Shown here piece after piece: positions 1 to 5,795 of a stretch of 8,116 bases of DNA. Source of the stretch: CAZGOM01 sp964542875 (lineage in GTDB: Bacteria; Planctomycetota; Phycisphaerae; Phycisphaerales; Phycisphaeraceae); NCBI GenBank assembly GCA_964542875.1, contig CAZIWA010000181.1, positions 1 through 8,116 on the forward strand, in the 5' to 3' direction. Numbering within the stretch: the first letter of the stretch is position 1; each line of letters begins with the position of its first letter. Position numbers and translations under genes: made by a program. The notes below the pieces were generated by a model that was not told the origin of the DNA, searched no databases, and saw only the letters and a list, made by a program, of their open reading frames with translations.

Positions 1-37
1 TTTTTTGTCTGGATGCAACCCCGATTCTCCGCATTAC

Positions 38-1435
38 TCACCAGGCTCCGATCCATTTTTCCTGCGCCGCAAACATCTCGTCCACCAGCTTGTTGATCTG
101 CCCCATCGTCAATTGCGCCGCGGTGTTGGGGTCCACCATGGCCGCCTGCATCACACGCCGCTTGTTGTGGGTCAGCAACCCCTCCACCACCAGTTCCTGG
201 ACGTTGATGTTCGTTCGGATCAAGGCCGCGCACTGTGCAGGCAGATCTCCGACGAACATCGGCGTCACACCTCCCGCATCGGCCACGCAAGGCACCTCCA
301 CGCAGGCTTGCCGCGTGAGGTTCGTGATCAGCGAGCCTCCTTGATTCGAGAGGTTTCCATTAAACACATACGGCACGCCAGTCACCACCGCATTGATGAT
401 TCGGCTGGCATATTCCACGCTCACGCAGTAGTCGCGCTCCACCATTTGCTTGCCGTCGAGCACATCCTGGCGCATCGCCTTGTAGCCGGCGTCCTGACGC
501 TGACATGTTTTGAGGTAGGAACTCACACCGATGTGCCTGGCCTTGATCTCCTCAGGGCTCTTTAAGAACCAAGGCACATACTCCGCAGTATGTCCGGACC
601 CTTCCGTCATGTAGTAGTCGAAGTAGCGAAACACCTCAAACCGGATGGGGTCCATCCGCAGCATGTGATCCATCGACAGCATCTCACGCAGTTGCGGATA
701 CACGTCCTTTCCGGCTTTTTGAAGCCGGAGGAAAAACGCCATGTGATTGATCCCCGCACAGAGATAGCTCATGTCGTTGACATGAGCCCAGGACCACCAC
801 TCCTTCCATTGGGCGATCCGCTTGGGGTCATCCGGGTGCATCTCAAAATGATCCCACACGGTGCTTTCCGGCAGGTCCTTCATGCCCAGCAGCAGCCTCA
901 AGGTTTGCGCGGTATTCACAACGCCATGGCAAAGACCTACGGCTTGTATCTTTGTCGCCTGCTGCACCACCATCAGGTGCGTGGCCATTGGATTGGAGTA
1001 ATTGATCAGCAAGGCATTGGGGCACAGCGCTTCCATCTCCCTCGCGATTTCCAGGAGGACGGGCGCACCTCGGAGGGTCCGGAATATCCCGCCGATTCCC
1101 AGCGTGTCGCCGATGGTCTGCTTTAAACCGTAAGTTGCGGGCAATTCATGATCGATCAGCGTCGCTTCGTACCCGCCCACGCCAATCGCGCTGATCACGA
1201 AATCAGCCCCCTCAATCGCGCGCCGGCGATCCGTCGTCGCATGGATTCGCGCGCCTTTGGCCCCCAGGTCACGCGCGATCAAATGGCCCATTTGCCGGGC
1301 GGTTTCCAACCGGTCGACGTCGATATCAACCAGCGTCAGTTGAGCATCGGCCAGCGCGCCGTGGCTCAGGATGTCGCCGATGAGGTTCTTGGCAAACACC
1401 ACCGACCCCGCTCCGATCATCACAACTTTCACCAT
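38..1435 (-). CDS. NAD+/Mn2+-dependent glycoside hydrolase family 4 (alpha-galactosidase MelA-like)
   Basis: A 465-residue protein of the GH4 family, cytoplasmic enzymes that cleave glycosides by an NAD+-assisted redox-elimination mechanism with a divalent metal. The N-terminus has a Rossmann dinucleotide-binding motif (MIGAGSVVFAKN, residues 6-17) followed by an acidic strand end (VDID, 36-39). NYSNPMA (145-151) is the GH4 substrate/cofactor loop; the NPM form is typical of alpha-galactosidases and alpha-uronidases rather than the phospho-glycosidases. GLCHG (167-171, Cys169) and AGINHMAFF (227-235, His231) are the usual metal-ligand motifs. SGHTAEYVPWF (280-290) matches the region conserved in MelA-type enzymes. 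ATG at 1435 is preceded by GAGG with 7 bases of spacing. The gene stands alone on its strand and is divergent from a GntR regulator that probably controls it. No signal peptide is visible. Family assignment is firm; the substrate (alpha-galactoside, alpha-galacturonide or alpha-glucuronide) is not decided. The spacing between the Cys and His motifs is unusually long. Confidence 0.93.
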   Translation of the reverse strand: MVKVVMIGAGSVVFAKNLIGDILSHGALADAQLTLVDIDVDRLETARQMGHLIARDLGAKGARIHATTDRRRAIEGADFVISAIGVGGYEATLIDHELPATYGLKQTIGDTLGIGGIFRTLRGAPVLLEIAREMEALCPNALLINYSNPMATHLMVVQQATKIQAVGLCHGVVNTAQTLRLLLGMKDLPESTVWDHFEMHPDDPKRIAQWKEWWSWAHVNDMSYLCAGINHMAFFLRLQKAGKDVYPQLREMLSMDHMLRMDPIRFEVFRYFDYYMTEGSGHTAEYVPWFLKSPEEIKARHIGVSSYLKTCQRQDAGYKAMRQDVLDGKQMVERDYCVSVEYASRIINAVVTGVPYVFNGNLSNQGGSLITNLTRQACVEVPCVADAGGVTPMFVGDLPAQCAALIRTNINVQELVVEGLLTHNKRRVMQAAMVDPNTAAQLTMGQINKLVDEMFAAQEKWIGAW

Positions 1436-1474
1436 GAGAGTGCCTCGTTAATGTTTTCTGAAGGACCTTCTGAT

Positions 1475-1524
1475 TTACCATGATAATTTTTAACTGAATT
1501 AATATGGTAAGACGAACGTTACCA
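1475..1524. promoter_or_regulatory. Cluster of three TTACCA/TGGTAA half-sites upstream of the GH4 gene
   Basis: TTACCA at 1475-1480, TGGTAA at 1505-1510 and TTACCA at 1519-1524. The second and third form an inverted repeat with 6-base arms around 8 bases. The first and second form another, extended to 7 bases (TTACCAT/ATGGTAA) around 22 bases. The first copy also sits in the near-palindrome TTACCATGATAA (1475-1486). The cluster lies about 40-90 bases upstream of the GH4 start, where an operator or activator site would be expected. No protein can be assigned from the sequence; the adjacent GntR regulator or a LacI/AraC-type regulator elsewhere is possible. Confidence 0.4.
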
Positions 1525-1530
1525 CGCCCC

Positions 1531-1544
1531 TTGCCAAGCGGCAA
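1531..1544. promoter_or_regulatory. Inverted repeat TTGCC-aagc-GGCAA
   Basis: A perfect inverted repeat with 5-base arms and a 4-base centre lies directly downstream of the TTACCA cluster and is followed by a run of A on the plus strand. It resembles a small regulator operator in size. On the GH4-coding strand the T run precedes the hairpin, and on the plus strand there is no T run after it, so it does not look like an intrinsic terminator in either direction. Confidence 0.25.
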
Positions 1545-1570
1545 AAAAACAATTCTGAATAACCTTAATG

Positions 1571-1581
1571 TGTCAACAATT
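1571..1581. promoter_or_regulatory. Possible GntR/FCD operator, copy 1 (TGTCAACAATT)
   Basis: TGTCAACAATT matches TGTCGACAATT at 1646-1656 in 10 of 11 bases, in the same orientation and starting 75 bases away. Both contain TGT-N2-ACA, the type of short palindromic core bound by FadR/FCD-subfamily GntR regulators. It lies between the GH4 and GntR genes, next to the gene for such a regulator. Assignment is by inference only. Confidence 0.35.
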
Positions 1582-1644
1582 CTCGCAAAATCATAGGGGT
1601 TTAACTTTTTCCCCTTAAACAAGCGGTTTGAAGAACAGTTTATT

Positions 1645-1656
1645 TTGTCGACAATT
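1645..1656. promoter_or_regulatory. Possible GntR/FCD operator, copy 2 (palindrome TTGTCGACAA)
   Basis: TTGTCGACAA (1645-1654) is a perfect 10-base palindrome, followed by TT, which makes the last 11 bases a near repeat of 1571-1581. Known FCD-type GntR regulators bind short palindromes built on a TGT/ACA or GGT/ACC core with a 1-3 base centre, so this is the best operator candidate for the neighbouring regulator. It sits 160-170 bases upstream of that gene's start, which suits either autoregulation or control of the divergent GH4 promoter. Confidence 0.42.
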
Positions 1657-1815
1657 GAGGCTGTCAGCCGCGTAGAAAAATCGCCATAAGGGTTTCCCCT
1701 ATATCGGGTTACACTGCGCGATTTTTGTGTTCTAAAACCTTAGAATGCATAAGTCTGATACCGCTTCCCGGGAGCGTCTGTCTTGCACCAGTCACTCAAA
1801 CCCTAGGCGGTCCAT

Positions 1816-2574
1816 ATGAGTTCTCCAAGCACCCTCAAACAACACGCCTATCGGTATCTTCGAGAGAAGATCATTCTCGGAGAGATAACGCCCGGCACAC
1901 GACTTAAAGAAGAAGTCATCTCACGCGAAACCGGCGTCAGCCGGGGTCCCATTCGCGAAGCCATCCGGCAACTCGACAGCGAAGGCATCGTCAGGCATAT
2001 CACCCATCAGGGCGCGACTGTTCACGACCCCACCCCTGACGAAATCCTTGAGCTGGCTGAACTTCGGTCCTCCATTGAGTCCGGCGTCGCCGCCCGTGCC
2101 GCGGAAAGAGCCGCCCCCTGGGTGGTTGAACTTCTTGCTCGTGAAGTCCAGCGGCTTGCCACCCTGCTTGCCGAAATCGACTCCAAACAGGCTCGGACGT
2201 TTGACGAAGTCTCCGCTTGTGCGCTTGCCGGCGCCGACCTGCGTTTTCATGGCATCCTGATGGAAGCCGCGGCCAGCCCCCGGGCCATCAGAATCCTTCG
2301 GGACCTGCGCGTGCTTTCCTTCGTCTGGGGCATTCAGCGCATCGATACCCTTCAAGATCCCAGGCACGCCACTGCCGCCATGCTTGCCGAGCACCAGGCG
2401 ATCTTCGACGCCATTAAGGCCAAAGACCCCGTTCAAGCCCGGATCGCCATGATGCAGCATCTTTTGCCGGCCAAACCGGCTCAACCCGGCCAAACCACCA
2501 GCTACACACCGCTGATCCAATACAAGCAGATCCGTGATCTGCTGCTCTCGTTTGAGACGCAAAACCAGGACTAA
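1816..2574 (+). CDS. GntR-family transcriptional regulator, FadR/FCD subfamily
   Basis: A 252-residue DNA-binding regulator of the usual length for the FCD group. Residues 5-70 form the GntR winged helix: YRYLREKIILGEITPGTRL (12-30), then the recognition-helix region SRGPIREAIRQLDSEGIV (42-59) and the wing (THQGATV, 63-69). The C-terminal all-helical FCD ligand domain spans about 75-220. It shows the typical metal/ligand positions Asp141 and His145 (ADLRFH), His193 (AEHQAIFDAI) and His215 (MMQHL), so a carboxylate or sugar-acid effector with a bound metal is likely from family knowledge. The start is ATG at 1816, preceded by AGGCGG with 5 bases of spacing. It is divergent from the GH4 hydrolase, which is the probable target; many FCD regulators respond to uronates or other sugar acids. 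Its stop lies only 10 bases from the convergent gene's stop. The exact effector cannot be told from the sequence. Confidence 0.93.
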   Translation: MSSPSTLKQHAYRYLREKIILGEITPGTRLKEEVISRETGVSRGPIREAIRQLDSEGIVRHITHQGATVHDPTPDEILELAELRSSIESGVAARAAERAAPWVVELLAREVQRLATLLAEIDSKQARTFDEVSACALAGADLRFHGILMEAAASPRAIRILRDLRVLSFVWGIQRIDTLQDPRHATAAMLAEHQAIFDAIKAKDPVQARIAMMQHLLPAKPAQPGQTTSYTPLIQYKQIRDLLLSFETQNQD

Positions 2575-2584
2575 TCACCTGTGC

Positions 2585-4678
2585 TCACGGCTTGCCGGGA
2601 GTGGTGATCTGTTTGAGCAAATCTTGAGCATTCTGGTCGTCAGGATAATTGGCCAGATGCTCTTTGAGTTCCATGAAAGCATCGTCAGGCCGACGCAAGG
2701 CCATCAGCGCCCGTGCCCGGTTGACGCGTGCATTGGAATGCTTCGGGTTCAGCGCCACCGCTTTGGCGAAGGATCGTTCAGCCAGGTCAATCCGGCCGTT
2801 TTGCGCTTGGGTGATGCCCAGCGTGTTAAAGATGTCCGGGTTGTTCGGGGCCAGTGTCGCGGCCCGCTCCATTGCAGCCAAAGCCAACTCATGCTTGTTG
2901 AGCCGGCCATAGGCCTTGGCGCTGAGTGAAATCAAATCGGCATCAGCCGGCCCGGTGCTGAGAACTTCAAGCGCCTGGGCGGGTTGCCCTGCGTTGATGA
3001 GGGCTCTTGCCAGATTGCGTCGTGCAATCGTAAGTTCAGGCGCCAGTTCCATGGCTTTGGCGAACGCCGGCACGGCCGCCGCAGGGCCTTGGGTCTGTTC
3101 CAATGCCGCGCCTAAATTGCTGTAGGCCTGAGCGTAACTGGGGTTGAGGGTCAAGGCTTTATCAAGCATCACAATCGCTTCGGCCGGAGCCTTCTTCTGT
3201 TCCAGCAGTTCCTTGCCGATGTTGTTGTAGCTGACGGCCTTGATCACATCCTTGTTGAGCATCGGAATACTGGAGAAGACATAAACAACGAAAAACCCAG
3301 TGGTGGCGACCAGGAGCGTCAATCGTGCCCGCGCTTGCCCGGGCGCAGGCTCTGCGGCAAGCCAAAGCGCCAGAAGGTCCAGCACCCGGGAAATGCCAAA
3401 CCCTGCCAGCAGGGCCAAGCCCGGCGCCATGGGGAACCGGTACCGGCCAAACACGTAAAACGCGATCACGCTGGCCCCGAAAGTAAGCACGATTGCGCCG
3501 ATGGCGTAGACCGGCTTGGCCCGCCCGCCCGGAGTGATCAGTGCGATCACCGCAAGACCGGTCAGGGTGCCCATGTTGAGGCACGCCAGCGTCAGCCATA
3601 AAACCCAGGAGGAGTCCGCGTACGTGTACGGGTCTTCCGTGTCGCCGGCTTCAAGGGAGTTAAACGCAAGCGCCACTTTCCGGCCCATCAGCCCAAGCCA
3701 ATCCCCGGGCTGGCTCTTGATGTAGTCCAGCGATTGCCCCATCCAGTACTGGGACACCTCCGATGCGGTCAAAGGCTTTCCGGTGGCTGCCTGGGCAAGC
3801 TCGATGGCGTCGGTGCGCTCATACCGGTATGACCCCCTGCCGGGCCGGAGAGGCTGATAGCTGCCGTCGGCGCCTGGGTGATTCCCGATGTAAAAATTCG
3901 GTCCCGCCTGCGATGTTGTGAGCACCCATTCGCCGGAAACGCTGTGATTTCTCACCGCGACTGGGGCCAAAGTGAGCGCCAGAATCGCAAAAAAGGCCGC
4001 CGGAAGCGTAAAACGCTTATTTACGCCCAGCGGCCACGCGAACCAGATGATCGCAACAAGCAACACCGGAACAAGGGCCAGGGCATTCTCCCGGGTCAGA
4101 ATCAAAAGCCCGCTGGCGAGCCCTGTAAGCCCTGCAAAAACCCAGGCCCCCGCACCACCCTTGCCGGCCTGCGAACGCGCGTAGAGGCCCGCCAGAGCCA
4201 ACAGAAGCCCGGGCATGAAAAGCCCATCGAGGGACGACTTTTGGAGGGTGAGATCGTAGAAAATCGCGATGGGGTAAAACGCATATAAAAGCCCGGCGAA
4301 GAGCCCGGCAATCCGACCGAAAAACAGCCGCCCGGCATGCGCCAGCATCCCCGCGCTCAATGCGCCGAGAATGCACTGGATGACCCTTACGGTCATTGGA
4401 GAATGGCCAAAAAGCTTATAAACCACTGCCAGGAAATAGGGATAGGCGGGCGCCTGATAAAAGACCTGGTCCCCCCCCATCCAGTCGCCCGCGGCGATCC
4501 GCTGGGCCCAGAGGTCATAGCCTTCGGCGTCCCCCATCAGGAACGCAAAAAACGGGGAATAATAGAGGTTGCCAAAGACACAAAGCCTTAAAACCAGGGC
4601 AATTGCGGTGATCGAAAGCACGTAAACCCACCAGGGAATTCCTGCCGCTCGCGTTGGAATGGTGGGTGATTGAGTCAT
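2585..4678 (-). CDS. GT39/ArnT-like membrane glycosyltransferase with C-terminal TPR repeats
   Basis: A 697-residue polytopic membrane protein. The first part (about 1-470) has around eleven hydrophobic segments (15-35, 100-118, 122-142, 150-166, 178-196, 198-216, 224-241, 357-382, 390-410, 417-440, 452-470). It has the GT-C/GT39 (dolichyl-P-mannose mannosyltransferase/ArnT) plan: an acidic motif in the first extracytoplasmic loop (GDAEGYDLWAQR, 49-60; Asp50, Glu52), QAPAYPYF (75-82), and GRYRFPMAP late in the membrane part (411-419). Such enzymes transfer a sugar from a polyprenyl-phosphate carrier on the outer face of the inner membrane. The second part (about 484-680) holds roughly five to six tetratricopeptide repeats, for example AYSNLGAALEQ (518-528) and IFNTLGITQAQNGRIDLAER (616-635), a protein-binding scaffold likely on the periplasmic side. 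Its ATG shares an ATGA overlap with the stop of the Nudix gene, so the two are translationally coupled; it ends the operon. Donor and acceptor are unknown. Confidence 0.85.
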   Translation of the reverse strand: MTQSPTIPTRAAGIPWWVYVLSITAIALVLRLCVFGNLYYSPFFAFLMGDAEGYDLWAQRIAAGDWMGGDQVFYQAPAYPYFLAVVYKLFGHSPMTVRVIQCILGALSAGMLAHAGRLFFGRIAGLFAGLLYAFYPIAIFYDLTLQKSSLDGLFMPGLLLALAGLYARSQAGKGGAGAWVFAGLTGLASGLLILTRENALALVPVLLVAIIWFAWPLGVNKRFTLPAAFFAILALTLAPVAVRNHSVSGEWVLTTSQAGPNFYIGNHPGADGSYQPLRPGRGSYRYERTDAIELAQAATGKPLTASEVSQYWMGQSLDYIKSQPGDWLGLMGRKVALAFNSLEAGDTEDPYTYADSSWVLWLTLACLNMGTLTGLAVIALITPGGRAKPVYAIGAIVLTFGASVIAFYVFGRYRFPMAPGLALLAGFGISRVLDLLALWLAAEPAPGQARARLTLLVATTGFFVVYVFSSIPMLNKDVIKAVSYNNIGKELLEQKKAPAEAIVMLDKALTLNPSYAQAYSNLGAALEQTQGPAAAVPAFAKAMELAPELTIARRNLARALINAGQPAQALEVLSTGPADADLISLSAKAYGRLNKHELALAAMERAATLAPNNPDIFNTLGITQAQNGRIDLAERSFAKAVALNPKHSNARVNRARALMALRRPDDAFMELKEHLANYPDDQNAQDLLKQITTPGKP

Positions 4679-5109
4679 TTCAATGTCTGTTTTTGGGCGT
4701 AAGCGATGAGTTCAGCGACCATGGAAGCATTTGCGGGCGGAAGCGGCACGTTGGTGAGGTCCCGGATGTGAACCCATTGATGGTCCACCACTCCGTTGTA
4801 TAAGATCTTTCCAGATACAAACTTACAGATGAACGGAGAGAGACTGACCAAGCCGTGGGGGTAGGTGTGTTCGACGGGAGCCAGGGTGTCGACGACCTGC
4901 ACGCGTAGCCCGACTTCCTCGAAAAACTCGCGAACCACGCAGTCGGCGAGGGATTCGTTGGGCTCACGCTTACCGCCTGGAAATTCCCAGTAACCAGCGA
5001 GAATGCCCTTGGAAGGACGCTTGGTTACCAGCACTTTCCAGGGATTTTCATCAAAGTCTATAAGTGCGCCGACGGCGACTTCAACGCGTTTGATATCCGA
5101 TTGAGACAT
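4675..5109 (-). CDS. mutT: MutT-type Nudix hydrolase, probable (8-oxo-)dGTP diphosphatase
   Basis: A 144-residue single-domain Nudix protein, close to the usual MutT length. The Nudix box GX5EX7REUXEEXGU is complete at residues 46-68: Gly46, Glu52, Arg60-Glu61, Glu64-Glu65, Gly67 and Leu68. It is preceded by KRPSKGILAGYWEFPGGK (30-47), the typical MutT lead-in. HTYPHGLVSLSPFIC (81-95) and the terminal PLPPANASMV (122-131) also match MutT-type enzymes, which hydrolyse oxidised dGTP to the monophosphate and so prevent A:T to C:G transversions. The start is ATG at 5109; no Shine-Dalgarno is visible just upstream. A 45-base gap separates it from the nuclease-like gene upstream, and its stop overlaps the start of the GT39 gene (ATGA). 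Another Nudix substrate is possible, since sequence alone does not fix specificity. Confidence 0.88.
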   Translation of the reverse strand: MSQSDIKRVEVAVGALIDFDENPWKVLVTKRPSKGILAGYWEFPGGKREPNESLADCVVREFFEEVGLRVQVVDTLAPVEHTYPHGLVSLSPFICKFVSGKILYNGVVDHQWVHIRDLTNVPLPPANASMVAELIAYAQKQTLK

Positions 5110-5154
5110 GGGGCGATTCTACCGGGTTGGGAAAAAGCTGGAATATACGAGCAC

Positions 5155-5793
5155 CTATCCACGGATGCCGAAGATCCCGATTGCGCAGTAACCATTGCCA
5201 ATGCGGTCATTTAAAGCAAATCCGCGAAGCACGGGAGGCTGTACGGGGAGCCCGCGTTTCATGCAGCGGTCGTGCCAGGCCATCATGTCGTGGTCGGCGA
5301 TTTCCTGATTGATCGTAAACAGAACCAGCAAGAGCCCGGCGTGACGTATCACCGGGTCCTCCCAGAGTTTACGAACATCCGCGGCGACGGGGCTCAAGAG
5401 TTCAGCGGAGTACCGGGAAAACGGACCGTCTTTCTCAAACTGTGCCACCGTCTTGACTTCCAGCCAATACGCTTCATCCGGGTCCGAGGCCGGCAATGAG
5501 TCAAAAAGCGTATTTTTAATGGCTGGATCGCGCAGCGGAAGGCCGTTGGGGGTGAGGACCAGGTCGCATCGTTTGGCGAGGGATTTTTTGGATTTGGACC
5601 AGTCGCCGGGATATGGGGTTTCGGGCCATACGCCGTAACCGGTTTTGGCTAGGGCGGACTTGATGAGCGGATGTAAACCCAGTTCCGACAAGGCGTCAAA
5701 ACCGTAGACGGACTGGGCGAGGTCGTCTTCCCTGGCCTGGGCGATGAGCCCGGCTTCGATGGATTCCACGAGGTCTGAGCAGAACCAGCGCAT
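5155..5793 (-). CDS. Uncharacterised PD-(D/E)XK nuclease-like protein
   Basis: I do not recognise a named family. The protein (212 residues from ATG at 5793) is soluble, with no signal peptide or membrane span. It shows the pattern of the PD-(D/E)XK (restriction-endonuclease-like) fold: a helix with an acidic residue (ALSELGLHPLIKSAL, 34-48, Glu37), then RCDLVL (75-80, Asp77), then YWLEVKTVAQFE (109-120, Glu112-x-Lys114). Asp77 and Glu112/Lys114 match the spacing of motifs II and III of such nucleases. The later part (150-212) has a hydrophobic strand (AGLLLVLFTI) followed by a helix, also usual for the fold. A TTG start at 5799 is possible, but the in-frame ATG is preferred. It follows the Gfo stop after 2 bases and lies in an operon with a MutT homologue, which would fit nucleic-acid maintenance. 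The nuclease call is inference from motif pattern; a non-catalytic relative is possible. Confidence 0.72.
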   Translation of the reverse strand: MRWFCSDLVESIEAGLIAQAREDDLAQSVYGFDALSELGLHPLIKSALAKTGYGVWPETPYPGDWSKSKKSLAKRCDLVLTPNGLPLRDPAIKNTLFDSLPASDPDEAYWLEVKTVAQFEKDGPFSRYSAELLSPVAADVRKLWEDPVIRHAGLLLVLFTINQEIADHDMMAWHDRCMKRGLPVQPPVLRGFALNDRIGNGYCAIGIFGIRG

Positions 5794-5795
5794 GA

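Larger units (their letters stand above)
1436..1815. other. Divergent intergenic control region, palindrome-rich
   Basis: A 380-base AT-rich stretch without a convincing gene separates the divergently transcribed GH4 and GntR genes and must hold both promoters. It contains several short inverted and direct repeats, listed separately (1475-1524, 1531-1544, 1571-1581, 1645-1656), plus a weaker stem AGGGG (1595-1599)/CCCCT (1611-1615). I could not identify sigma70 -35/-10 pairs with confidence. Open frames crossing it start inside the GH4 gene or have no family features. The region probably acts as a regulator-controlled bidirectional promoter. Confidence 0.75.

Noticed and set aside
590..1126. 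Long plus-strand frame (178 codons) inside the GH4 gene
   Set aside because: It is antisense to conserved GH4 motifs, rich in His/Arg/Gln as expected of a shadow frame, with no domain features.
1531..1550. Hairpin followed by an A run as an intrinsic terminator
   Set aside because: The T run needed for termination would be upstream of the hairpin on the minus strand, and no gene ends here on either strand.
1921..2562. 213-codon minus-strand frame opposite the GntR gene
   Set aside because: It is a Gly-rich shadow with no recognisable motif, and the plus strand has a complete GntR-FCD protein.
5155..5793. Restriction-modification or toxin-antitoxin system
   Set aside because: No methyltransferase, specificity subunit or small partner gene is adjacent, and the gene is embedded in a housekeeping-like operon.
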